Assembly: GCA_964634645.1 (NCBI GenBank)
Contig: CAZWKI010000036.1
Span: 1-10,371 of the forward strand
Direction of reading: 5' to 3'
Length of the DNA: 10,371 nucleotides
From: CAZWKI01 sp964634645
GTDB taxonomy: Bacteria > Patescibacteriota > Patescibacteriia > UBA1558 > S5-K13
Shown here: piece after piece, positions 1 to 5,943 of the stretch
Numbering within the stretch: the first letter of the stretch is position 1
How the letters are laid out: every line of letters starts with the position of its first letter
The notes under the pieces: generated by a model
What the model saw: the letters and a program-made list of their open reading frames with translations, nothing else
What the model was told of the DNA's origin: nothing
Database searches by the model: none
Program-made: the position numbers and the translations under genes

Positions 1-13
1 AAGGAGGATTATT

Positions 14-331
14 GTGTCAGAGCATATATTTATGAAAGGTAATTACTATATGTTTGGTTTTAATTTCAACAATAGAAACGGCAAACAAAATGAAGTAATT
101 GTTGCAAGACCTAAAATAATTGATAAAAAGAAAGGTGAAATCATTTTTGATTTTATTTGGGGACATAATCACTTATCAGAGAAAGTGGCAATGAATGAAA
201 TCATTGCTGTTGTTGATAGTAGTGCAAGTGTCCAATTTGAAGAATGGACTCAAAAATACACTATTCTTAACCAGGAACTTTACGAAGAGTATCTTAGGAA
301 AGGAATACTTAATTTAAGGGAGCGGGAGTAA
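14..331 (+). CDS. hypothetical protein, 105 aa
   Basis: I do not recognise this protein. The GTG start at 14 is chosen because a perfect SD (AAGGAGG, 1-7) lies six bases upstream; the in-frame ATG at 32 has no SD. There is no signal peptide or obvious membrane segment. The N-terminal half looks like alternating beta strands with a VIVARPK stretch near residues 29-35, followed by FDFIWGHNH. The C-terminal third is charged and probably helical. The ARPK stretch followed by a strand-like segment recalls the protein at 2936-3280, but the match is too short to claim homology. The stop codon lies inside the left part of the following terminator hairpin, so the gene ends its transcript. Its promoter must lie before the window. 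Confidence 0.72.
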   Translation: MSEHIFMKGNYYMFGFNFNNRNGKQNEVIVARPKIIDKKKGEIIFDFIWGHNHLSEKVAMNEIIAVVDSSASVQFEEWTQKYTILNQELYEEYLRKGILNLRERE

Positions 332-351
332 AACCCCGCTTTTATTTTTTT
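321..351 (+). terminator. intrinsic terminator after the first gene
   Basis: AGCGGG (321-326) pairs with CCCGCT (335-340), followed by a T-rich run (341-351). The stem overlaps the stop codon of the upstream gene, and the T-run merges into the -35 box of the next promoter. Confidence 0.8.
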
Positions 352-378
352 GACATAATATTATAATTATGATAAAAA
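350..378 (+). promoter_or_regulatory. sigma70-type promoter of the 100-aa protein gene
   Basis: A perfect -35 TTGACA (350-355) sits on the end of the preceding terminator T-run. The -10 is ambiguous: a 17-base spacer gives TAAAAA (373-378), while better hexamers such as TATAAT (362-367) are too close. The -35 is convincing; the exact -10 is not. Confidence 0.45.
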
Positions 379-407
379 ATAAATAATAAAATTACAGGGA
401 GGAAATT

Positions 408-710
408 ATGAGTTTTCCAGTTTTAATGTTAAACAATTCCAGAATGGAATTAGATGGTGAAAAAACGTACCTTAAAAAAGGTGATATCATTATTATTGAA
501 ACCAAGCCAGTCGTTTCATTGTCTGTCACAAGATTAAATAAAGATAAAATATATTTTGTTCAGCCTTGCGGTTCAAAGGATGACAAAATGTATATTGGAG
601 AAAAATATTCATCTTTTAGAATTCCACTTGAAACGGTCTTAACTTTGACTGGGATTCAACTGGAAATCTCGGAGCAAAGAGAAGATAAAATTTTGTTTAA
701 GGTATTATAA
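408..710 (+). CDS. small hypothetical protein, 100 aa, paralogue of 2936-3280
   Basis: Unknown function. ATG 408 is preceded by a clear SD (GGGAGGAAATT). The core motif is LKKGDIIII at about residues 22-30, followed by alternating beta-like stretches, and the C-terminus is LTGIQLEISEQREDKILFKVL-like, ending in a beta strand. The same plan (K-x-L-x-KGD-L/I-I/V-V, a middle Phe/Tyr-rich strand region, an LT-x-TG-type segment, then E-x-x-E-x-x-I-x-F-x-L/V at the end) occurs in the protein at 2936-3280, so I call them divergent paralogues. No signal peptide, membrane segment or cysteine pair is seen. The gene is monocistronic, with its own promoter and terminator. It could be a small beta-barrel regulator, but nothing in the sequence proves that. 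Confidence 0.72.
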   Translation: MSFPVLMLNNSRMELDGEKTYLKKGDIIIIETKPVVSLSVTRLNKDKIYFVQPCGSKDDKMYIGEKYSSFRIPLETVLTLTGIQLEISEQREDKILFKVL

Positions 711-715
711 TAATT

Positions 716-753
716 AAAAGGCTCTTATTTTATTTACGGGCCTTTTTGTTTTT
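716..753 (+). terminator. intrinsic terminator
   Basis: AAAAGGC (716-722) pairs with GCCTTTT (740-746). The loop is 17 bases and the right arm runs into a T-rich tract to 753. Confidence 0.72.
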
Positions 754-754
754 G

Positions 755-763
755 TGATATAAT
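755..763 (+). promoter_or_regulatory. extended -10 promoter for the oxidoreductase/DedA pair
   Basis: TG (755-756), one base, then a perfect TATAAT (758-763). No good -35 is visible at 17 bases, as expected for an extended -10 promoter. Transcription would start near 770, giving a leader of about 23 bases with no SD. Confidence 0.65.
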
Positions 764-770
764 GGTAATG

Positions 771-785
771 AATAATAATTAATTA
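771..785 (+). promoter_or_regulatory. AT-rich start-proximal motif, copy 1
   Basis: AATAATAATTAATTA ends 7 bases before the ATG at 793, which lacks an SD. Near-identical copies sit at the same distance before the starts at 3949 and 4646. Confidence 0.4.
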
Positions 786-792
786 TATTTTT

Positions 793-2283
793 ATGGAAAA
801 AAAGAAAATAATAATAATTGGTGCTGGTCCAGGGGGACTTACATCTGGAATGATTTTAGCTCATAATGGATATGATGTAGAAATTTTTGAACGCATGGAT
901 ACTGTTGGGGGTAGAAATAGACAAATTCAAGTGGGTGAATATAAGTTTGATTTGGGCCCAACCTTTTTCATGATGAAATTTTTAATTGAGGAAATTTTTG
1001 AAAATACCGGCAGAAAGTTAGAGGATTATGTTGAATTAAAAGAAATAGAACCAATGTATTATCTTCATTTGGAAAAAAAAATCATTCCAATTAGAAGAAA
1101 TTTAGATGATATGAAAGAAGATTTGATAAATGAACTTGCTGAAAGTGAAAAGGGAATTGAAAAATTCAAAAAAATTGAGAAAAAAAGATACGATTTACTT
1201 TTTCCATGTCTAGAAAAAGATTATAGTTCTCTTTCAAAATTTTTTACAAAAAATTTTATAAAAGCAATACCATATTTAGGAATTGATCAATCTTTATTTA
1301 AAAATCTTGGTCATTATTTTAAAAACGATTTATCAAAATTGTGTTTTACGTTTCAGGCAAAATACATTGGAATGTCTCCATGGAAATGTCCACGAGCCTT
1401 TACAATAATTCCTCATATTGAACATTCTTTCGGTATATATCATATTATGGGCGGTTTAAATAAAGTTTCTAACGCAATGGCAAAAATAATTGAAGAGTGT
1501 GGTGGAAAAATAAATTTAAATTCAGAGGTAAAAAATATTATTATTGAAAATAGAAAATGTACAGGAGTAGAGCTTATTGATGGATCAAAACATATGGCTG
1601 ATGAAATAATAGTAAATGCTGATTTTGCATATGCAATGAGCCATATTGTAAAAGATGGAATTTTGAAGAAATATAGCAAGAAAAGATTAAAAAAGAAAAA
1701 ATATTCATGTTCTACATTTATGCTTTATCTTGGAATTGATAAGAAAATTGATATGCCACATCATAATGTTTATTTTGCAGATGATTATAGAAAAAATGTG
1801 GAAGATATTTTTGAAAATAAAAAATTATCAGATGATAATTCTTTTTATATTCAAAATGCAAGCATAGTTGATAAATCTTTAGCCCCAGAAGGAAAATCAG
1901 CTTTGTATGTTTTGGTTCCTATTACAAATAACATTTCAAAGATTGATTGGAAAATAGAAAAAACGAATTTTAGGAATAAAATTATTAACTCAATCAAGAA
2001 AAAAGTAAAAGGATTAGAAGATATAGAAAAACATATTGAAGTAGAGAAAATTATAACTCCAGAGAATTGGGAAAACGAATATTTTGTTTATAATGGAGCT
2101 ACATTTAATTTATCCCACAATGCGTTGCAAATGCTTTATTTTAGACCTAGAAATAAATTTGAGGAATTAAAAAATTGTTATATTGTGGGAGGAGGAACTC
2201 ATCCTGGATCGGGACTTCCAACAATTTACCAAAGCGCAAAGATAAGCACTAATTTGATTATGGATAAATATAAAAATGTTTGA
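793..2283 (+). CDS. CrtI/phytoene desaturase-type FAD-dependent oxidoreductase, 496 aa
   Basis: The N-terminus carries a Rossmann FAD-binding motif, GAGPGG at residues 10-15, followed by the acidic VEIFER that contacts the nucleotide and then GGRNR. The IMGGLNKV segment in the middle and the C-terminal GGGTHPGSGLPTIYQSA (about residues 466-482) are typical of the CrtI/amine-oxidase family (phytoene desaturases, carotenoid isomerases and related NAD(P)/FAD enzymes). The length is normal for the family. The expected role is dehydrogenation or isomerisation of an isoprenoid or other lipid, probably at the membrane. There is no phytoene synthase or other carotenoid gene nearby, so the substrate is unknown and I give no gene symbol. 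The start has no SD and follows an extended -10 promoter by about 30 bases. The 3' end overlaps the DedA gene by 8 bases, implying coupled translation. Confidence 0.9.
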   Translation: MEKKKIIIIGAGPGGLTSGMILAHNGYDVEIFERMDTVGGRNRQIQVGEYKFDLGPTFFMMKFLIEEIFENTGRKLEDYVELKEIEPMYYLHLEKKIIPIRRNLDDMKEDLINELAESEKGIEKFKKIEKKRYDLLFPCLEKDYSSLSKFFTKNFIKAIPYLGIDQSLFKNLGHYFKNDLSKLCFTFQAKYIGMSPWKCPRAFTIIPHIEHSFGIYHIMGGLNKVSNAMAKIIEECGGKINLNSEVKNIIIENRKCTGVELIDGSKHMADEIIVNADFAYAMSHIVKDGILKKYSKKRLKKKKYSCSTFMLYLGIDKKIDMPHHNVYFADDYRKNVEDIFENKKLSDDNSFYIQNASIVDKSLAPEGKSALYVLVPITNNISKIDWKIEKTNFRNKIINSIKKKVKGLEDIEKHIEVEKIITPENWENEYFVYNGATFNLSHNALQMLYFRPRNKFEELKNCYIVGGGTHPGSGLPTIYQSAKISTNLIMDKYKNV

Positions 2284-2893
2284 TCAAGTTTTATCATATA
2301 TATTGTTGTATAAATATTTTGCCTTATTTCTCATCACTTTTTTGGGTTCTCTTACAAATCTTATGCCAGCCAGTCCGTCTCTTATTATATCTGGGGCTTT
2401 GATTGCTATAGGACATCTAAATTATTTTCAGGTTTTTTTGTTTGGATATTTAGGTGTAACACTTGGTGATATTTGTGGATATTTTTTATCATATTTTTTT
2501 AGTAAAGAAATTTTAATAAAAATTGGATTTAAAAAATTAATTAATTCACGTTCATTTAAGAAAGCAGAGCGTATTTTTGAAAAAAATGCTGGGAAAACAA
2601 TTTTTTTTAGTAGATTTTTTTTAAGTAGTTTCGGACCAATTATAAACTTAGTTGCAGGATTTGCAAAAATAAATTACAAAAAATTTATTTTTTATGATGC
2701 AATGGGAGAAATTATTTATATATTTTTATTAACAGGAATTGGATATTTATTTGCCAATAATAGAAAACACGTTATAGATATTATAAATTATTTAAATTTT
2801 GTAAATTATATAATAATAATTATTGTAATATTTATTATTTTGGTTATTATTTCGCGTTTTCGTAACAAAAAAAGGATTGACAAGTTGTTATAA
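2276..2893 (+). CDS. DedA/VTT-domain family membrane protein, 205 aa
   Basis: A strongly hydrophobic protein with the order of features seen in DedA (SNARE-associated/VTT) proteins: an N-terminal membrane helix, a re-entrant-type PASPSL loop (residues 31-36), G-x-x-x-GD (GD at 64-65), then FFSRFF (110-115), SFGPIINLVAG (118-128) and a final pair of membrane helices with a basic tail. Family members act in membrane lipid scrambling, including undecaprenyl-phosphate or phosphatidylethanolamine recycling. The usual Arg after Pro in the second re-entrant loop is not present here (GPIIN), and the acidic residue normally near the first PxxP loop is absent, so activity may differ. The start overlaps the oxidoreductase stop by 8 bases and has no SD of its own, indicating coupled translation. 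Together the two genes suggest lipid or isoprenoid handling at the membrane (inference). Confidence 0.82.
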   Translation: MFDQVLSYILLYKYFALFLITFLGSLTNLMPASPSLIISGALIAIGHLNYFQVFLFGYLGVTLGDICGYFLSYFFSKEILIKIGFKKLINSRSFKKAERIFEKNAGKTIFFSRFFLSSFGPIINLVAGFAKINYKKFIFYDAMGEIIYIFLLTGIGYLFANNRKHVIDIINYLNFVNYIIIIIVIFIILVIISRFRNKKRIDKLL

Positions 2894-2905
2894 ATAATAT
2901 ATAAA
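2877..2905 (+). promoter_or_regulatory. sigma70 promoter overlapping the dedA 3' end
   Basis: TTGACA (2877-2882), a 17-base spacer, then TATAAA (2900-2905). The -35 lies in the last codons of the DedA gene. It drives the SD-led gene at 2936. Confidence 0.75.
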
Positions 2906-2935
2906 TACATATTAAATACCAAAAAGGAGGAAATC

Positions 2936-3280
2936 ATGAGTTTAGCAATGTCAAATAAATCACTGTTTATTCAAACTAAGCAAGGATATAAAAAAACAAA
3001 ACTGCAAAAAGGTGATTTAATAGTTGTTTATTTTAATAATGAAACTTATACATTCATATCTTTTGCAAGACCCAAACAATCTCATGGAAATCAACTTTGG
3101 TTTAGTTCAAAAAATAATTCAGAAGAATTAAACACAATAACCGATTTGGATGATAAAATAATGATTAATTATAGCAACAAAATATTTAGCCTTCAAATTC
3201 AATTATTAACAGCCGCAACAGGTTTGTTATTAAAAGAAATTGAAAAAAATGAGATAAGAGTTATTTTTGAATTAGTTTAA
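2936..3280 (+). CDS. small hypothetical protein, 114 aa, paralogue of 408-710
   Basis: Unknown function. ATG 2936 has a strong SD (AAAAAGGAGG ending at 2930). Residues 19-31 read YKKTKLQKGDLIV and match the KGD-centred motif of the 100-aa protein at 408-710. The C-terminal LLTAATGLLLKEIEKNEI also aligns with that protein's LTLTGIQLEISEQRED. A FARPKQ stretch follows the second strand. The protein is predicted cytoplasmic, with no signal peptide. It is monocistronic, with its own promoter and terminator. The two paralogues flank the oxidoreductase/DedA pair, which may reflect local duplication or a wider family scattered through this genome. Confidence 0.75.
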   Translation: MSLAMSNKSLFIQTKQGYKKTKLQKGDLIVVYFNNETYTFISFARPKQSHGNQLWFSSKNNSEELNTITDLDDKIMINYSNKIFSLQIQLLTAATGLLLKEIEKNEIRVIFELV

Positions 3281-3309
3281 GCCCCCCCCAAAAAAGGGGC
3301 TTTTTATTT
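3280..3309 (+). terminator. intrinsic terminator
   Basis: AGCCCC (3280-3285) pairs with GGGGCT (3296-3301), followed by TTTTTATTT. The loop includes surplus Cs from a run of eight Cs. Confidence 0.85.
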
Positions 3310-3320
3310 AAAAAAATATA

Positions 3321-3348
3321 TTGACATAATTACAAATAAGAATAAAAA
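3321..3348 (+). promoter_or_regulatory. putative promoter of rlmH
   Basis: Perfect TTGACA (3321-3326). The -10 is poor: TAAAAA (3343-3348) at a 16-base spacer is the best choice. A start near 3355 would leave a short leader without an SD before ATG 3371. Confidence 0.4.
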
Positions 3349-3370
3349 TAAAATTATAACAAACTATACC

Positions 3371-3832
3371 ATGTTAGACATAGAAATAATTACAATTGGA
3401 AAAATAAAGGAAAAATGGATTAGTATTGGTATTGATTAATATAGCAAAAGATTAAAGCCATATGCAAGAGTAAAAATTATTGAACTCAAAGCAGAAGCTT
3501 TTAGTACTTCTCAAAAAGAAAGAGCAAAATCTATTGAAAGCGAAAAATTAAAGGAATTTTTACAAAAAGAGCGTGATGCAGAAATATTTTTTCTTGATGA
3601 ATATGGAGAAAAATTATCATCAAAAGAATTTGGAGGAAAATTGGACAAAATAAACAAAAAAATAATCTTTGTTGTTGCAGGAGCTCTTGGATATGATAGA
3701 ATAATATTAGAAAATCAAAAAACGATTTCTTTATCAAATATGACTTTTACTCATGAAATGGCAAGATTGATTCTCCTAGAACAAATTTATAGGGGAATTT
3801 GTATTGCAAAAGGAAAAGAGTACCATTATTAA
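3371..3832 (+). pseudogene. rlmH: rlmH-like 23S rRNA methyltransferase gene with an in-frame TAA
   Basis: Read through one stop, this frame gives a full-length RlmH (family about 155 aa; here 153 codons plus stop), the SPOUT-class enzyme that N3-methylates pseudouridine 1915 in helix 69 of 23S rRNA. The N-terminus IEIITIGKIKEKWISIGID is followed by TAA (3437-3439, codon 23), then YSKRLKPY. The family reads G-I-x-E-Y-x-K-R-L here, so a single G-to-T change of GAA would explain the stop. After it come IIELKAEAF, FLDEYGEKLSSKEF, the SAM-binding knot segment FVVAGALGYDR, and the typical C-terminal MTFTHEMARLILLEQIYRG...GKEYHY. No other lesion is present in the remaining 130 codons. Options are a fresh nonsense mutation, a base-call error, or readthrough. 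An internal ATG at 3641 could only make a fragment of 63 residues. Confidence 0.85.
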
Positions 3833-3845
3833 TTTTATATTTTCT

Positions 3846-3890
3846 ATTTTCTATTTTCAATTGATTTGTTCATTTTCTATTTTTAATTGA
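3846..3890 (+). repeat. two tandem 19-bp direct repeats
   Basis: ATTTTCTATTTTCAATTGA (3846-3864) recurs at 3872-3890 with one change (C to T), at a 26-bp period; a further partial unit precedes it. It sits in the 116-bp spacer between rlmH and the lipoprotein gene, where I see no convincing terminator. Confidence 0.6.
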
Positions 3891-3924
3891 AATTAACTAA
3901 ATATTAAATCAATTATAAGTTAAA

Positions 3925-3939
3925 AATAATAATTAATAA
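3925..3939 (+). promoter_or_regulatory. AT-rich start-proximal motif, copy 2
   Basis: AATAATAATTAATAA ends 9 bases before the SD-less ATG at 3949. It matches the copies at 771 and 4623. Confidence 0.4.
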
Positions 3940-3948
3940 TTAAAAAAC

Positions 3949-4599
3949 ATGAAAAAAATTGTACTAATATCATTTCTTTTTGTCTTTGTTGTCGTAGTAT
4001 CAGGATGCACAAATAAAGAAGAAAGTCTTACGAAAGATGATTTGATGAATTTAAAGCAAGAAATAACAAATGAAGTAAATCAGAAAATAGAAGATAATAA
4101 AAAGCAAGATATTTCAAATTGGAATAATTATACAAGTTATTATGGAAATTTTTCATTTAAATATCCTTCTGATTGGCAATATTATGAATATGAAAAAAAT
4201 TCACCAATCGAGGGTGGACGTGAAACGGTTTTTTATAATAAAGATGGAAAAACTTTGTATATACATATTCCGCTTTCAGAAGTTGGTTTTGAAAATATGA
4301 TTACAATATCAACAAGTACAATAAATACAAATTTTACAAATAGAAAATTGAATTACATGCTTTTGGAATCAAATAAGGAATACTTAGAAAATAAACAAAA
4401 TCCATTTTCATCTATTCACGTGTATTGGCCAGCTAATGACAAAAAATCAGAAGATTTTAGTGATGCAACGGGTTATACTAATTATTGGAAATACAATTCA
4501 TTTCATTTTGTAATGCCCACAAATAAATCTGTTCAAAACTCACAAGAAGAAATAGATATTTTGGATCAAATTATTACTACTTTCAAATTTATACAATAG
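3949..4599 (+). CDS. lipoprotein with PsbP-like domain, 216 aa
   Basis: A classic lipoprotein signal peptide: MKK, a hydrophobic stretch (residues 4-17), then the lipobox VSGC with the lipidated Cys at residue 20. Residues about 24-55 are highly charged and probably helical (a short coiled linker). From about residue 62, YYGNFSFKYPSDWQYYEY and the closing EIDILDQIITTFKFI have the pattern of PsbP-like domains (Mog1/PsbP fold) found in many small bacterial lipoproteins. It is expected to be anchored to the outer face of the cytoplasmic membrane; its ligand or partner is unknown. The start lacks an SD and has the AT-rich motif at the usual distance. The slipin gene follows after 46 bases with no terminator between them, so the two may be co-transcribed. 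Confidence 0.8.
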   Translation: MKKIVLISFLFVFVVVVSGCTNKEESLTKDDLMNLKQEITNEVNQKIEDNKKQDISNWNNYTSYYGNFSFKYPSDWQYYEYEKNSPIEGGRETVFYNKDGKTLYIHIPLSEVGFENMITISTSTINTNFTNRKLNYMLLESNKEYLENKQNPFSSIHVYWPANDKKSEDFSDATGYTNYWKYNSFHFVMPTNKSVQNSQEEIDILDQIITTFKFIQ

Positions 4600-4622
4600 A
4601 AAGTAATTATTTATAAAATTAA

Positions 4623-4637
4623 AATAATAATTAATAA
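4623..4637 (+). promoter_or_regulatory. AT-rich start-proximal motif, copy 3
   Basis: AATAATAATTAATAA ends 8 bases before the SD-less ATG at 4646. It is identical to the copy at 3925. Confidence 0.4.
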
Positions 4638-4645
4638 ATAAGCTT

Positions 4646-5386
4646 ATGTTTTATTACATTCTAGGAATAATTGTTTTTTTGATTCTTGTATCAATAAAAC
4701 AAATTAATCAGTATCAAAGAGGCGTTAAATTTACACTCGGTAAATTTACTGGAATAATGGATCCGGGTTGGAGAATCGTGTTTCCAGTTTTTCAATCATA
4801 TCAAAAAATAGATATGAGAATAAAGGCAGTCGACGTGCCAGATCAAGAATCAATTACAAAAGACAATATTTCGGTAAGAGTAAATGCTGTTATTTATTAC
4901 AAAGTAAGAAGCGCTGAAAAAGCAATTATAGAAGTAGAAAATTTTTATTATGCTGTTTCACAATTAGCACAGACAACAATGAGAAATGTTGTGGGAGAAG
5001 TTAACCTTGATGAACTTTTGTCAAACAGGGATACAATTGCGGAAAAAATAAGAACAATTGTTGATAAAGCCTCTGATGCTTGGGGAATAGAGGTACAATC
5101 AGTTGAATTAAAAGACGTAACACTTCCAGAAGAAATGAAAAGAGTTATTGGAAAACAAGCTGAAGCAGAGCGAGAAAAAAGATCTGTAATTATAAAAGCA
5201 GAAGGAGAGGTAATTGCAGCTGAAAATTTAGCAAAAGCAGCAACAATGCTTGCATCATCAGATGGAGCACTACATCTTAGAACGCTTTCTACAATTAATG
5301 ATGTCAGTTCAGACCAGTCGAACACAATTATTTTTGCAGTTCCACTTGAAATTCTACGCGCATTTAAAAAATTAGGAAAAGAATAG
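4646..5386 (+). CDS. slipin, SPFH/band 7 (stomatin-like) membrane protein, 246 aa
   Basis: One N-terminal membrane segment (residues 2-17) is followed directly by the SPFH/band 7 domain: QINQYQRGVKFTLGKF, then DPGWRIVFPVFQ, the KAVDVPDQESITKDNISVRVNAVIYYKV core, and TTMRNVVGEVNLDELLSNRD. Next comes the alpha-helical, Ala/Glu-rich AEAEREKRSVIIKAEGE segment typical of stomatin/slipin oligomers. Length fits short prokaryotic slipins. Such proteins form membrane-associated rings or scaffolds and often sit beside an NfeD protease-like partner; none is present here. The neighbouring lipoprotein might be a local partner (inference from spacing only). The gene ends in a strong terminator. Confidence 0.92.
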   Translation: MFYYILGIIVFLILVSIKQINQYQRGVKFTLGKFTGIMDPGWRIVFPVFQSYQKIDMRIKAVDVPDQESITKDNISVRVNAVIYYKVRSAEKAIIEVENFYYAVSQLAQTTMRNVVGEVNLDELLSNRDTIAEKIRTIVDKASDAWGIEVQSVELKDVTLPEEMKRVIGKQAEAEREKRSVIIKAEGEVIAAENLAKAATMLASSDGALHLRTLSTINDVSSDQSNTIIFAVPLEILRAFKKLGKE

Positions 5387-5409
5387 AATAAAAATTAATA
5401 ATATTTTTT

Positions 5410-5441
5410 AAAAAACAGACCGATTGAATGGTCTGTTTTTT
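5410..5441 (+). terminator. strong intrinsic terminator after slipin
   Basis: A 12-bp perfect stem: AAAAAACAGACC (5410-5421) pairs with GGTCTGTTTTTT (5430-5441), with an 8-base loop. The symmetric A/T tracts could make it bidirectional. Confidence 0.92.
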
Positions 5442-5444
5442 GTA

Positions 5445-5473
5445 TTGACAATAAAAATATTTTTTTATAACAT
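5445..5473 (+). promoter_or_regulatory. sigma70 promoter of the Lys-rich small protein gene
   Basis: TTGACA (5445-5450), a 17-base spacer, then TAACAT (5468-5473). It begins four bases after the preceding terminator. Confidence 0.65.
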
Positions 5474-5498
5474 ATCTTAATATACAGGAGGAATTATA

Positions 5499-5732
5499 AT
5501 GGCTACAAAAGAGAATAGTAAACCGAAATGGTGTTCTTTGAATATACAAAAGCTTAGTGAATGTATGTTCGAAGGAATTTGTTTGGCTGGTGGCCTATGT
5601 TCTTTTAAAAAAGGAATGGGTCCAAAAAATAATTTTGGCTCTAATTCTGGCTCTATTAGAAAACTAAAAAAAAGAAGTCCAGAAAATAGATTTCCTCCAA
5701 ACAAACGTAAGAAAAAAAAGAAAAAAAAGTAA
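5499..5732 (+). CDS. small Lys-rich, four-cysteine protein, 77 aa
   Basis: I do not recognise it. ATG 5499 has a strong SD (AGGAGG, 5486-5491). Four cysteines at residues 12, 22, 28 and 34 (C-x9-C-x5-C-x5-C) lie in the N-terminal half. The rest is Gly/Ser/Asn- then Lys/Arg-rich and ends in a run of seven lysines. The charge suggests binding to nucleic acid, ribosome or phospholipid, and the cysteines might bind metal, but neither is shown. There is no signal peptide, so a secreted disulfide peptide is less likely. The A-rich 3' end could be prone to slippage, though the frame shown runs cleanly to TAA. A terminator follows. Confidence 0.7.
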   Translation: MATKENSKPKWCSLNIQKLSECMFEGICLAGGLCSFKKGMGPKNNFGSNSGSIRKLKKRSPENRFPPNKRKKKKKKK

Positions 5733-5752
5733 TTTTCAAATCAAGATATTGA

Positions 5753-5779
5753 CTCATGGATTTTTCCATGGGCCTTTTT
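5753..5779 (+). terminator. intrinsic terminator
   Basis: CTCATGGA (5753-5760) pairs with TCCATGGG (5765-5772), including one G-U, around a TTTT loop; CCTTTTT follows. Confidence 0.7.
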
Positions 5780-5814
5780 AATATATGAATAAATATAATA
5801 CAAATATACAAATG

Positions 5815-5881
5815 ATCAAGATATTCGTATAATTCGTACGTCATTCGTATATTGGCATCGCGCCTAATTCGTATCCTTGAT
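5815..5881 (+). repeat. ATTCGTA repeat cluster bounded by an inverted hexamer
   Basis: Four copies of ATTCGTA at 5823-5829, 5832-5838, 5843-5849 and 5867-5873. The block is bounded by ATCAAG (5815-5820) and its inverted copy CTTGAT (5876-5881), and contains GGCATCGCGCC (5854-5864). The 11-mer ATCAAGATATT at 5815-5825 also occurs as a direct repeat at 5740-5750. It is the main content of the 211-bp non-coding stretch before ppdK. It could be a small mobile or repetitive element, or a set of regulator sites. Confidence 0.55.
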
Positions 5882-5905
5882 TTTAGTTTCAAAAAATGAG
5901 ATAAT
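5877..5905 (+). promoter_or_regulatory. ppdK: extended -10 promoter of ppdK
   Basis: TTGATT (5877-5882), a 17-base spacer, then GATAAT (5900-5905), with TG at 5897-5898 making an extended -10. The -35 overlaps the right boundary of the ATTCGTA repeat block, so the repeats lie where an activator or repressor would act. The leader is about 32 bases and has no SD. Confidence 0.65.
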
Positions 5906-5943
5906 GTAGCTACAAATTTTAATATTTAAGCAAAATAAAAACT

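Noticed and set aside
4948..5325. 125-codon open frame on the minus strand
   Set aside because: It lies entirely inside the well-supported slipin gene, has low-complexity Ser/Ala composition typical of antisense shadows, and has no SD or promoter.
5823..5873. CRISPR array
   Set aside because: Repeat units are only 7 bases, spacing is irregular and short, and there are no cas genes.
5656..5892. Minus-strand open frame across the intergenic repeat region
   Set aside because: It covers a terminator, the ATTCGTA repeats and the A-rich end of a plus-strand gene; its Arg/Ile-rich start is just translated repeat.
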